A stretch of DNA of 64,000 nt from Lachnospiraceae bacterium (GTDB lineage Bacteria > Bacillota > Clostridia > Lachnospirales > Lachnospiraceae), in contig JAAWCS010000068.1 of the NCBI GenBank assembly GCA_022793375.1, forward strand, positions 1 through 64,000. Direction: 5' to 3'. Shown piece by piece: positions 1 through 7,626 of this stretch. The first letter of the stretch is position 1. Each line of letters opens with the position of its first letter. Under the pieces are notes generated by a model. That model made no database searches. It saw nothing but the letters and a program-made list of their open reading frames with translations, and was not told where the DNA came from. The position numbers and the translations under genes are program-made.

Positions 1-165
1 ATAGAAAAATATCATATTGATAAGGACTTCGGGGTTCGCTATACGGACTGGAAAGGCAAAGAACGAGTACGCTTATTTTGGAAAGGCAGTCTTGCCCGGA
101 ATGACTTTCCGCAGGAAGCAAAGGTAGACACGATACATAAGGATGCTCACACCAGAAATTTGTAA
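1..165 (+). other. Open frame cut by the left edge, unidentified
   Basis: Frame 1 is open from the first base to a TAA at 163-165, giving 54 residues (IEKYHIDKDFGVRYTDWKGK...). The composition looks protein-like, but I recognise no family. It overlaps the end of the broken kinase frame on the other strand, so one of the two is not real coding sequence here. If real, it is the C-terminal end of a gene that starts left of the window and runs toward the kinase remnant, which would fit a rearrangement that removed the kinase 3' end. Confidence 0.2.
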
Positions 166-521
166 ATCGCGCAGGCTCATATAGGCCAGAGTCTGCACAA
201 AAAAATCCATTAGGGCAAGCCCAATCCATACATAATATGTAACAATAAATGCACTTCCTTTTTGACATTGATACATTTTATTTAATGCTAACGATATAAC
301 TGTAATTAAAAAAACAAATGCAATATTGGAAAATAAATCCTCTGTCAAATAGCTATTATACACATGAAACGCAGAATTGCGCCAATCAAAAGCCCCTGTA
401 ATACTATCTCCGTTTTTCGTTCTATTCTCGGTTTCGATATCGCCGCTATGATCCGCATAGTTGCCCATACTTTTGCAGCTATAAAGAGAAATTCACAGGC
501 AAAATAAAATCGTTCTATCAT
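73..521 (-). pseudogene. Frameshifted membrane sensor kinase N-terminus (LytTR partner)
   Basis: The frame starts with ATG at 521, overlapping the TGA of the response regulator (ATGA), as is typical of a coupled regulator-kinase pair. It reads 58 residues of hydrophobic sequence (MIERFYFACEFLFIAAK...) and stops at 345. The next frame, open from about 468 to 73, continues with membrane segments (NIAFVFLITVISLALNKMY, YVWIGLALMDFFVQTLAYM). The two halves fit as one multi-pass sensor domain with a frameshift around 350-400. No HisKA/GHKL catalytic region follows before the window edge, and the frame ends at 73. I infer a decayed AgrC-like kinase; a sequencing error cannot be excluded. Confidence 0.55.
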
Positions 522-1252
522 CCCCTTCTCCAATACGCCAACAGCTCCGAAGCCACTTTTGTGCTTAGCCTTCTGCTCACCGGATGCTCTATATATGTAT
601 CTCCTATGCGCAAAGTAACTATTTTTTCTTTCCACCCACAAACATATTTCATATTTACAACACAGCCCTTGTCTATGCGGACAAACCGTTCCGCTGAAAG
701 CTTCGATAAAACGACTTCCAGTGTTGTTCGCTCTTTATATTCTTTTTCATCGTAACAGTGAAACACGACATATTTTGTATCTTTTGTCAGATACGCGATA
801 TCACCCAAGGACAAACGCCACTCCTGATATCCGCCTCCAATGATATAAAAATCTGTTTCCAGCCGTTTTCTTTCTTTCTTCTCTTCCTCCCATATTATAT
901 GCAATGCTTCTGACAAATCATCTTCATAGCTGCTCTTCAAAACATAGTAACTGGCGCGGACCTTATAACTGGATACGGCATATTTATCATAATTGGTAAT
1001 AAATACTATCCTGGCTTCCGGCCTTTGGCGGCGAATCCTTCTTGCTACTTCCAAACCATCTAAACCAGGCATCTCAATGTCCAGGAAATAAATATCAAAG
1101 TCTTGTTTTTCCGACATTTCTTCTAGTAATCCTTTTCCCGTATTATACCGTTGTATGCTGGTCGGTTCTTGTACAAACCAAAAAAATTGTTGCACTTCCG
1201 TCTCAATTATCTGCGCAAACTTTTTTTCATCATCCACGATGGCTATTTTCAT
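518..1252 (-). CDS. LytTR-family response regulator
   Basis: This is a 244-residue protein with a CheY-like receiver domain (residues 1-120) and a LytTR DNA-binding domain (about 140-240). The phospho-acceptor is Asp58 in YFLDIEMPG, and the acidic pocket is VDDE at 6-9. I place the start at the second ATG (1252), which gives the usual MKIAIVDDE start with a GGGTGA ribosome site; a first ATG at 1264 sits directly on a GGG and is less likely. The stop overlaps the start of the kinase remnant. A near-perfect LytTR box pair lies about 150 bp upstream, suggesting autoregulation. Family knowledge: LytTR regulators control peptide signalling, bacteriocins and surface proteins. The domain call is firm; the target is unknown. 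Confidence 0.9.
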   Translation of the reverse strand: MKIAIVDDEKKFAQIIETEVQQFFWFVQEPTSIQRYNTGKGLLEEMSEKQDFDIYFLDIEMPGLDGLEVARRIRRQRPEARIVFITNYDKYAVSSYKVRASYYVLKSSYEDDLSEALHIIWEEEKKERKRLETDFYIIGGGYQEWRLSLGDIAYLTKDTKYVVFHCYDEKEYKERTTLEVVLSKLSAERFVRIDKGCVVNMKYVCGWKEKIVTLRIGDTYIEHPVSRRLSTKVASELLAYWRRG

Positions 1253-1396
1253 TTTTTCACCCATCCCTTTTGATCTCTTTTGCGTATAAATATATCATAA
1301 TTTTCGTGACGTACTTTGTACGGATAGACGCCCGATATTCTTCTCGCAGTATTTTTTCCTTGATAATTTTTTAACGACAATTTCAATCAAATATCC

Positions 1397-1426
1397 CTGA
1401 TCGGTTCTGTTTTGTCCCTTAACGGT
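1397..1426 (-). promoter_or_regulatory. LytTR box direct repeats upstream of the regulator
   Basis: Read on the minus strand, ACCGTTAAG (1418-1426) and ACCGATCAG (1397-1405) are direct repeats with a 21-bp period. The published LytTR consensus is [TA][AC][CA]GTTN[AG][TG] in two copies 12-13 bp apart. The first copy matches all fixed positions and the second misses one. They point toward the LytTR regulator gene that starts at 1252, so autoregulation is the simplest reading. No clear -10 element was seen between the repeats and the gene. Confidence 0.6.
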
Positions 1427-1457
1427 TCTCCCCACATCTTTTATTCTTTAAAGGAAA

Positions 1458-1501
1458 AGAACAGGGTACCCCGACTCATATGAGCCGCAGGCCCCTGTTC
1501 T
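1458..1501 (-). terminator. Rho-independent terminator after ptsI
   Basis: AGAACAGGG (minus strand) pairs with CCCTGTTCT; the arms are 1493-1501 and 1458-1466, with an inner CTCATATGAG palindrome. The minus-strand transcript then runs into CTTTTCCTTT. It lies 60 bp downstream of the ptsI stop. Confidence 0.75.
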
Positions 1502-1561
1502 AAGCCGTCTATACTCCCGACAGCCCTCTTGTCCTTCTCTTACGGCAATTTCACCGCCGTC

Positions 1562-3247
1562 TTACGCTTCCAACAGCGCGTCGATCTCCTTCACATACGC
1601 ACACTTTGCCACTTTATCGGCAAGTTCCTGCGCCTCGGCATAGGAGGTGCTTCTCAACTCCGCCTTCACCTCAGACACCGCACCCGCCGACATGCTGAAT
1701 TCATCCAGGCCAAAGCCCAGGAGCACCGGGAGCGCCTTCGGATCGCTGGCAAACTCGCCGCACATGCCGACCTTGATACCCGCCGCATGACCGGCGTCGA
1801 TCGTCCGCTTGATGTTGCGCAGAACCGCCGGATGGAACGAATTGTACATATGGGAAATCTTCTTGTTGCCGCGGTCTACCGCCAGCGTATACTGCGTCAG
1901 ATCATTCGTCCCGATACTGAAGAAACCGACCCGGCTGGCAAAATCATCCGCCAGCACCACGCTCGCCGGCGTCTCGATCATCATACCGACCACGATATCC
2001 TCATTAAATTCCTTGCCTTCGGCGCGCAGTTCCTCCTTGCAGATCGCCAGCAGCTCATTGGCCCGGTCCAACTCCTCTACGGAGATAATCATCGGGTACA
2101 TAATGCGCACATTGCCGTAAGCGCCGGCCCGCAGAAGCGCGCGCAGCTGCGTCTTGAATACGTCCTCCTTATCCAGGCAGACACGGATGGCGCGGTATCC
2201 CAAGAAGGGATTTTCCTCTTTGCCGAAGTCAAAGTAGGACAGTTCCTTGTCGCCGCCGATATCCAGCGTGCGGATGATGACCTCCTTGCCCTCCAGCAGT
2301 TCGGCCGCTTCTTTGTACACGGCAAACTGCTCTTCTTCGGTCGGGAAATGATCGTTTTCCATATACAAAAACTCGGTGCGGAACAGGCCGATGCCGTCGA
2401 TATGATGCGGCAGAGCATTCTTGATATCTTCGATGTTGCCGACATTGGCAAACAATTCCACAGTCTTTCCGTCGGGCGTCTCGGCCGGCAGAAGGCTGAT
2501 CTCGGCCAGCTCCTTCTCCCTCTTTTGGAAGGCTTCCATCTTCTGGGCATACTCTGCCTTGGCCGCCTCGTCCGGATTGACGATGATCGTGCCGTTCTTG
2601 GCGTCCATGGCGATCTCATCGCCCATCGCCACATCCTCCAGGATACCCTCCACGCCCACCAGGGCCGGCAGGTTTAAGTTGCGTGCCATAATCGAAACAT
2701 GGCTGGTTACGCCGCCCTCCTGGGTAATAAAGCCAAGCACATACTCCAGGTTCATTACAGCCGTATCCGAAGGGGCCAGATCCTGCGCCACCACAATGAC
2801 CTTCTCCGTAATACCGGACAGCGCGCTGTCCTCCACACCCTTTAGCTTGCACATCAGGCGCTTGCCTACGTCCTTCATATCGGAGCCGCGCTCACGCATA
2901 TACTCGTCGTCCATATCGGCAAAAATCGCCGCGAACATGTCTACCGTCTCCTCCAAGGACAGCTCGGCGTTCTTCTTCTCGTCTTTGATCTTGTCGATTA
3001 CGCCGTCATACAGGGTAGGATCCTGCACGAGCTCCAGGTGCGCGCCGAAAATCGCGTTCGTCTCCGCCAGCACGGAAAGATCGGCCTTGGCCGCCTCGAT
3101 CGCGGCCTCATAACGGGCCACTTCTTTTTCTACCATGCTGTCCGAAATCATCGAACGGTCAGCCGACAGGTCCGGGCGCTTTACCACATACGCCTTGCCC
3201 ATCACAACGCCCTTGGATGCCGTCCTTTTTACATTGATCGTTTTCAT
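1562..3247 (-). CDS. ptsI: PTS Enzyme I (phosphoenolpyruvate-protein phosphotransferase)
   Basis: At 561 residues this is the normal Enzyme I length. It moves phosphate from PEP to His15 of HPr, the first step for all PTS sugars, in the cytoplasm. The phospho-histidine is His183 in GGVTSHVSIMAR, with the swivelling domain around it. The PEP-binding TIM barrel (about 250-550) carries FLYMEND, RTLDIGGDKELSYF and the catalytic Cys motif KVGMCGEFASD near 495. The start has a GGAGGG site. It lies downstream of a HAD phosphatase and an EIIA on the same strand, while ptsH is divergent, an arrangement that splits the usual ptsHI operon. A hairpin with T-run follows the stop. Identification is secure. 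Confidence 0.97.
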   Translation of the reverse strand: MKTINVKRTASKGVVMGKAYVVKRPDLSADRSMISDSMVEKEVARYEAAIEAAKADLSVLAETNAIFGAHLELVQDPTLYDGVIDKIKDEKKNAELSLEETVDMFAAIFADMDDEYMRERGSDMKDVGKRLMCKLKGVEDSALSGITEKVIVVAQDLAPSDTAVMNLEYVLGFITQEGGVTSHVSIMARNLNLPALVGVEGILEDVAMGDEIAMDAKNGTIIVNPDEAAKAEYAQKMEAFQKREKELAEISLLPAETPDGKTVELFANVGNIEDIKNALPHHIDGIGLFRTEFLYMENDHFPTEEEQFAVYKEAAELLEGKEVIIRTLDIGGDKELSYFDFGKEENPFLGYRAIRVCLDKEDVFKTQLRALLRAGAYGNVRIMYPMIISVEELDRANELLAICKEELRAEGKEFNEDIVVGMMIETPASVVLADDFASRVGFFSIGTNDLTQYTLAVDRGNKKISHMYNSFHPAVLRNIKRTIDAGHAAGIKVGMCGEFASDPKALPVLLGFGLDEFSMSAGAVSEVKAELRSTSYAEAQELADKVAKCAYVKEIDALLEA

Positions 3248-3321
3248 AATATCTACCCTCCAATATCGTTCTCTTTTTTATCATAAGGGCTTGCGCCCCA
3301 CAATAACATCCTTTCCGGTCT

Positions 3322-4146
3322 CTACAGCACGTATTTCTCCAAATATTCCGCGATGCCGTCCTCGGCGTTAGACAGCGTAACCGCATCGGCCGCCGCCAAC
3401 GCCTCCTCGCAGGCATTCGCCATCGCCACGCCCGTTCCCGCTGCCTGTAAAAGCGTCACATCGTTGCCGCCGTCGCCAAAAGCCACCGTCTCGGCCATAT
3501 CGATCCCCAGCAGCCCGCAGAGACGCGTAAGCGCCGCGCCCTTGTTCGCCTCCCGGATGTTGACCTCGATGTTGTTTACGATCGAACTCGTCGCCAGCAT
3601 ATCCGGAAAGGCCTCTGCCAGCTCGCGAAAGGCCCGGGCCCGCAATTCCATGTCGAGGAAAAACATCTGCACCTTCTGCACGTCGCCATGCTCCTCGATA
3701 AAAGCAGGCAGATCTTCGACCGGCTTACGCGTCGCGCGCACCATCGACCGCAGGGCTTCCACACAGTACTCGTCGATTCGCTCATAGAAATGGCGCTCCA
3801 TGTAGCCATGGCCCTCCAGATAGCAGTCAAACATGGTCCCGTACCGCCGTACAAAATGGCAGAGACGGATCGCTTCTTTGCATGGAATCTTCGCTTCAAA
3901 CAACATTTTTTCCTGTACACGGTCGTACAGGCCGCTTCCGTTTACCGTAATCACATAGCGGACAAACGGCAGTTCGCTCACCGGCTCCGGGATCGCGCTG
4001 AAGATGCGTCCGGTTGCCGGCACAAACAAAATCCCCTGCTGCGCCGCTTTCTCTAAGGCCTTGCGGTTACGGCCGCTCACCTGCTTCTGCTCATCCAAAA
4101 GCGTGCCGTCTAAGTCGGACGCAATCAATCGAACCTTCTTTTTCAT
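3322..4146 (-). CDS. HAD-superfamily Cof-type sugar-phosphate phosphatase
   Basis: The protein has 274 residues. The HAD nucleophile motif is SDLDGTLLD (Asp11, Asp13) and the C-terminal motif is VAFGDGGNDVTLLQAAG; between them lies a Cof-type (C2b) cap. Members hydrolyse sugar phosphates or other phosphometabolites in the cytosol; the substrate cannot be read from sequence. I start it at 4146 (MKKKVRLIAS) because a GGGAG site precedes this ATG and the ATG overlaps the stop of the upstream EIIA (ATGA). The longer open frame to 4242 would extend into that gene. Its place between an EIIA and Enzyme I suggests a role in limiting sugar-phosphate build-up. Confidence 0.9.
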   Translation of the reverse strand: MKKKVRLIASDLDGTLLDEQKQVSGRNRKALEKAAQQGILFVPATGRIFSAIPEPVSELPFVRYVITVNGSGLYDRVQEKMLFEAKIPCKEAIRLCHFVRRYGTMFDCYLEGHGYMERHFYERIDEYCVEALRSMVRATRKPVEDLPAFIEEHGDVQKVQMFFLDMELRARAFRELAEAFPDMLATSSIVNNIEVNIREANKGAALTRLCGLLGIDMAETVAFGDGGNDVTLLQAAGTGVAMANACEEALAAADAVTLSNAEDGIAEYLEKYVL

Positions 4147-4607
4147 ATCTTCTCCCTGCTTCCTCCGGCTAGAGCCGCCAGAATTTCTTCCCGTGTCTTT
4201 GCCGCGCAAAGCCGCCGGATTAAAGCGCCGTCCTTTAAGCACTCTTCTGTCAGGGCTTTCAAATTTCGCAGATGCCGCGGCTCGTCCTCTGCCGACATAG
4301 CGAAAAACAGGCTGGCTGTCTTTTCCGCGTCCGTTTCGTCAAAACAGACCGGATGATTAAACTTCACAAAACAAACCGCCGTGTGCAGTACATGGCAGTC
4401 GTCCTTCGCATGCGGAAGCGCCACCCCCGGCGTCACCGCGATGTAGGGTCCGAACCGCTTTACATTCTGAATAACCGTCCCGGCATACTCTTGCGTGACG
4501 GCGCCCTGCCGCACCAGGGGAGCCATGGAAATCCGTATGGCCTCCTCCCATTCTACCGGCTCGTCGCATATTTCAAAAAGGTCTTTTTCTATCAGTTCTC
4601 TCAGCAT
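4143..4607 (-). CDS. PTS EIIA, fructose/mannitol (PtsN-like) family
   Basis: This 154-residue, single-domain EIIA-2 protein carries the phospho-histidine motif GVALPHAKDD (His66). It accepts phosphate from HPr-P. No EIIB or EIIC lies next to it, so it may be regulatory (PtsN-like) or serve a transporter elsewhere. I use the ATG at 4607 (MLRELIEKD) with an AGAGG site; the open frame to 4640 reaches past the predicted transcription start of the promoter at 4639-4667. It is translationally coupled to the HAD phosphatase (ATGA overlap). Family is clear; sugar specificity is not. Confidence 0.88.
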   Translation of the reverse strand: MLRELIEKDLFEICDEPVEWEEAIRISMAPLVRQGAVTQEYAGTVIQNVKRFGPYIAVTPGVALPHAKDDCHVLHTAVCFVKFNHPVCFDETDAEKTASLFFAMSAEDEPRHLRNLKALTEECLKDGALIRRLCAAKTREEILAALAGGSREKI

Positions 4608-4638
4608 GGTCTTGTACCTCTTTGTAGTATATGTCACC

Positions 4639-4667
4639 ATTTTACTATTTCATCGCCCAAAAGTAAA
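4639..4667 (-). promoter_or_regulatory. Promoter of the EIIA-phosphatase-ptsI unit
   Basis: On the minus strand TTTACT (4662-4667), a 17-bp spacer and TAAAAT (4639-4644) form a plausible sigma-A promoter 32 bp upstream of the EIIA start. Confidence 0.5.
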
Positions 4668-4694
4668 GTGTCCTGCACAATTTTACGGATTCTT

Positions 4695-4721
4695 CATAAT
4701 TTGTTTTTGTCAAAAATTATG
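4695..4721. promoter_or_regulatory. Inverted repeat between divergent EIIA and ptsH promoters
   Basis: CATAATTT (4695-4702) and AAATTATG (4714-4721) are perfect 8-bp arms around 11 bp. The repeat sits between the -35 boxes of the two divergent promoters, the usual place for an operator serving both. A similar CATAATTT word is present upstream of the mannose-class PTS operon (about 14259). Confidence 0.45.
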
Positions 4722-4733
4722 ATTTCTTTGCGA

Positions 4734-4764
4734 TTGACACTTGAATGGGCGGACAGAATATGCT
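4734..4764 (+). promoter_or_regulatory. ptsH promoter
   Basis: A perfect TTGACA at 4734-4739 is followed by TATGCT at 4759-4764 (19-bp spacer) or AATATG at 4757 (17 bp). It lies about 60 bp upstream of ptsH. Confidence 0.55.
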
Positions 4765-4826
4765 AAACTATTGTCAGCAGGCTTCTTCGGCCGCACATCC
4801 ATTGAAAGAAAGGCAAGGTATCAGTT

Positions 4827-5099
4827 ATGTACGAGAAAACCACCACCATTGTCAACAAGACCGGACTCCATGCCCGTCCCGCTTCCGTTTTTGTAGCGGC
4901 CACCAAGGGGTACAGCTCCAAGATCACGATCAAGAATTTAAAGACCGGCAAGTCCGCGGATGCCAAGTCCATCCTGATGCTTCTGACCCTGGCTCTGAGC
5001 AAGGGCACCGAGGTATCCCTGTCCGCCGAGGGCGAGGATGAGGTAAAGGCCGTTGACGAGCTGATCGCTCTGATCGACAGCGGGTTTGGCGAGGAATAA
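4827..5099 (+). CDS. ptsH: PTS phosphocarrier protein HPr
   Basis: The 90-residue protein is full-length HPr. His15 in TGLHARPAS is the phosphate carrier between Enzyme I and EIIA proteins. Ser48 in DAKSILMLLTL corresponds to the regulatory Ser46 phosphorylated by HPr kinase in Firmicutes, which makes HPr the CcpA co-repressor. It is transcribed alone, divergently from the EIIA-phosphatase-ptsI unit, from a TTGACA promoter, and ends at a strong bidirectional terminator. A GAAAGGCAAGG ribosome site precedes the start. With ptsI it would power the mannose-class PTS operon on its right. Confidence 0.96.
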   Translation: MYEKTTTIVNKTGLHARPASVFVAATKGYSSKITIKNLKTGKSADAKSILMLLTLALSKGTEVSLSAEGEDEVKAVDELIALIDSGFGEE

Positions 5100-5130
5100 G
5101 ACGCGGCCGGCTGTTTCAAAAAATCCAATA

Positions 5131-5172
5131 AAAACAGGCTCCGCCCTTTCTTGAAAGGCAGAGCCTGTTTTT
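5131..5172. terminator. Bidirectional terminator between ptsH and mmsA
   Basis: AAAACAGGCTC...GAGCCTGTTTTT with an inner GCC/GGC extension forms a long stem with A-tract and T-tract on both sides. It can end ptsH (+) and the long minus-strand operon. Confidence 0.85.
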
Positions 5173-5209
5173 ATCGTCCCTCCGCATATTTCCTATTGCT
5201 AAAGAAAAA

Positions 5210-6721
5210 TCAAATCCTTTCGACCGTCCCCTCCCAGGTATCCACTGCTTTTTGGCAGGAGTGCTCGTCATACCAGTGCCTGGTGACGGTCTTGGCGCGG
5301 GTATAAAACCGCACGCCGTCCAGCCCCAGCACATGCTGATCTCCAAAGAAAGAATCCTTGTTCCCCGAAAACGGGAAGCAGGCGGTCGGAACCGGGATTC
5401 CTACATTGATCCCCACCATCCCCCCGTCGGTGCGCATTTCAAATTCACGCGCATAGGAACCGTTCTGCGTAAAAATCACAGAGCCGTTAGCGTAGGGGTT
5501 GGCATTCATAACCCGCAGCCCCTCCTCAAAGTCCTTCACTCGTTTAATCACCGTTACCGGGCCAAAAATCTCGCGTTCCCCGACCGCCATTCCCGGTTTT
5601 ACATGATCCAGTATGGTCGGCCCCACAAAGAAACCTCCTTCAAAGCCTTCGACCACACGGTTTCGCCCGTCAAGAACCGGGACGGCGCCCTCTTCGATAC
5701 CCTTCTCAATCCAGTCGCAGACAAAACGCTTCTGCCGCTCGCTAACCAGCGGCCCCAGCTGTGTTTCCGGCTCATACGAACAGCCCATACGCAGGGCTTC
5801 GGCTTTTTTCTTCAAACGTGCGACAAAATCATCGGCAATCGTCTCCTGTACCACTACAACCGGCAGGGCCATACAGCGCATCCCCGCACAGCCGTATGTT
5901 GAATTTACGATCGCGTTGACTGCGCTTTCCAGATCGCAGTCCGCAAGGACCAGCGCGTGGTTTTTGGCTTCGCACTGGGCCTGCACCCGCTTGCCGTGCG
6001 CGGCCGCCACGGAATAAATATGCTTTCCCACTTCGGTTGAGCCGACAAACGTGACGGCCTTGACCCGCGGGTCCGTCAGCAGCAGTTCCGCCTCCCCACG
6101 GCTGCTGGTCACCAGGTTTACGACCCCTTTAGGAAAACCTCCCTCGGTATAAAAAAGTTCCAGCATCCGCATCGATGTCAGCGGCGTCTGGCTGGAAGCC
6201 TTCAGCACCACCGTGTTTCCAGTCGCTACCGCCAGAGGGACAATCCAGCCCCAGGGGATCATCGCCGGAAAATTGAAGGGGCAGATCCCGGCCACCACGC
6301 CCAGCGGGACGCGGTAGGACGCCGTGTCAAACCCTGTCGTTACCTGAAGCGACGACACTCCCTGGCTCGCAAAAGGTATCCCGCAGGCAAACTCCGCCGG
6401 TTCCACTGCCTTTAGTACGTCGCCGCGCGCTTCGTTTATGTTCTTGCCGGATTCCCGGGCGCAGAGCAGGGACAGTTCCTCCAAATGCGCCAGTAGTACG
6501 TTCCGCCAGTGAAACATCTTCTGTGTCCGTTTGCTCAGCGACAAACGCGACCAGGAGACAAAAGCCCGATCCGCCGCCGCTATGGCCTGCAGCACTTCCT
6601 CCCTGGTACAGCAGGGTACTTTTGCGATTCCTTCTCCCGTGCTTGCATCCGTCACAACCTGCCAGTTCTCTGTCCGGGAAACGCGCCATTCCCCGTCTAT
6701 ATGATATCCTTTTTGTTCCAT
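5210..6721 (-). CDS. CoA-acylating (methyl)malonate-semialdehyde dehydrogenase family
   Basis: 503 residues, aldehyde dehydrogenase superfamily, MmsA/IolA branch. Visible signatures are CPFNFPAMIPWGWIVPLA (cofactor domain), FVGSTEVGKHIYSVAAAHGKR, EAKNHALVLADCDLE and the catalytic Cys in YGCAGMRCMALPVVV. The family oxidises malonate- or methylmalonate-semialdehyde to acetyl- or propionyl-CoA with NAD and CoA in the cytosol. It is the last gene of the PTS operon and overlaps the preceding dehydrogenase gene by 25 bp, so the two enzymes probably work in series on a hydroxy-acid. No myo-inositol genes are nearby, so IolA is not favoured. A GAGGAGG site precedes the start. Confidence 0.85.
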   Translation of the reverse strand: MEQKGYHIDGEWRVSRTENWQVVTDASTGEGIAKVPCCTREEVLQAIAAADRAFVSWSRLSLSKRTQKMFHWRNVLLAHLEELSLLCARESGKNINEARGDVLKAVEPAEFACGIPFASQGVSSLQVTTGFDTASYRVPLGVVAGICPFNFPAMIPWGWIVPLAVATGNTVVLKASSQTPLTSMRMLELFYTEGGFPKGVVNLVTSSRGEAELLLTDPRVKAVTFVGSTEVGKHIYSVAAAHGKRVQAQCEAKNHALVLADCDLESAVNAIVNSTYGCAGMRCMALPVVVVQETIADDFVARLKKKAEALRMGCSYEPETQLGPLVSERQKRFVCDWIEKGIEEGAVPVLDGRNRVVEGFEGGFFVGPTILDHVKPGMAVGEREIFGPVTVIKRVKDFEEGLRVMNANPYANGSVIFTQNGSYAREFEMRTDGGMVGINVGIPVPTACFPFSGNKDSFFGDQHVLGLDGVRFYTRAKTVTRHWYDEHSCQKAVDTWEGTVERI

Positions 6722-7626
6722 CTTTCCTCCTCAAACGCACGGCCGCCTGCCAAGTCTGTGCCCGAAAGCCGTGCGTAGTACTTTACCATACCGCTGTGAT
6801 CTTCTTTTTCACATCCTTGCGCGCATAGGTTTGTCATCATTTCCTGAAACTGTGCCGTAAGCGGTACCGGTGCGCCGCAGAAATGAGCATATTCCAACGC
6901 GTTGCGCAAGTCCTTGCTGTGCAGTTCCATACGAAATCCCGGTGTAAAATCGCCCGCCAGCATGGCCGGTACTTTTGTTTCCAGCACACGGCTGCCGGCC
7001 AGGCCGCCCCGGACCGCCTCAAATGCCTTTTCCAGGTCCACCCCTGCCATCTTCGCCAGCATAAAGGCCTCGCTGCAGCCCGCAATATTGGCTGCCACCA
7101 TGATCTGGTTTGCCAGCTTGACGACTCCTCCGGCCCCGGGGCCGCCGCAGAGAACGGCGCTTTCTCCCATGGTCAAAAGAAGCGAACGGCATTTTTCAAA
7201 CACCTCCGGCCTGCCGCCCACCATAAAACTCAGCGTTCCCGCGACCGCCCCCGTTTCCCCGCCGGAAACAGGCGCATCCAGCATTTCAATTCCTTGCTCC
7301 TCCAGTTTTCGGGCAATTTCTCTTGTCACTTTTGGATTTATGGAACTCATATCGATCACCGTGCTTCCGGGCCGCAGGAAATCCAAAAGCCCTCCCTCGC
7401 CTAAGACCGCTTCCTTCACCTGCGGCCCGTCCGGCAGCATCGTAAACACCGTCTCGCAAGTCCGGCCGATCTCTGACCGTTTTGCCGCCTGCGCGCCGGC
7501 CCTTACAACGGCTTCTACCCGGTCCGCATGATGGTCATCGACCAGCAGGTCGACGCCCGCTTTCAAAAGATTAACAGCCATAGGGCTTCCCATAATGCCC
7601 AGGCCAATAAACCCGACCTTTTTCAT
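6697..7626 (-). CDS. 3-hydroxyisobutyrate dehydrogenase / tartronate-semialdehyde reductase family
   Basis: 309 residues with an N-terminal Rossmann fold (GFIGLGIMGSPMAVNLLKAG) and the family motif DAPVSGGETGAVAGTLSFMVGG; the catalytic Lys lies in GGVVKLANQIMVAANIAGCSEA. Members interconvert a semialdehyde and its 3-hydroxy acid with NAD(P). Adjacent MmsA suggests a hydroxy-acid to semialdehyde to acyl-CoA route; a GarR-like tartronate role is the alternative. The start overlaps the stop of the RpiR gene (ATGA), and the end overlaps the mmsA-like start. The substrate cannot be fixed from sequence. Confidence 0.85.
   Translation of the reverse strand: MKKVGFIGLGIMGSPMAVNLLKAGVDLLVDDHHADRVEAVVRAGAQAAKRSEIGRTCETVFTMLPDGPQVKEAVLGEGGLLDFLRPGSTVIDMSSINPKVTREIARKLEEQGIEMLDAPVSGGETGAVAGTLSFMVGGRPEVFEKCRSLLLTMGESAVLCGGPGAGGVVKLANQIMVAANIAGCSEAFMLAKMAGVDLEKAFEAVRGGLAGSRVLETKVPAMLAGDFTPGFRMELHSKDLRNALEYAHFCGAPVPLTAQFQEMMTNLCAQGCEKEDHSGMVKYYARLSGTDLAGGRAFEEERWNKKDII

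Noticed and set aside
1529-2677. Plus-strand open frame of 382 codons opposite ptsI
   Set aside because: Mirror frame of a certain gene; no ribosome site and no family motif.
5210-6721. IolA of a myo-inositol pathway
   Set aside because: None of the other inositol genes (iolB-iolG) is nearby.
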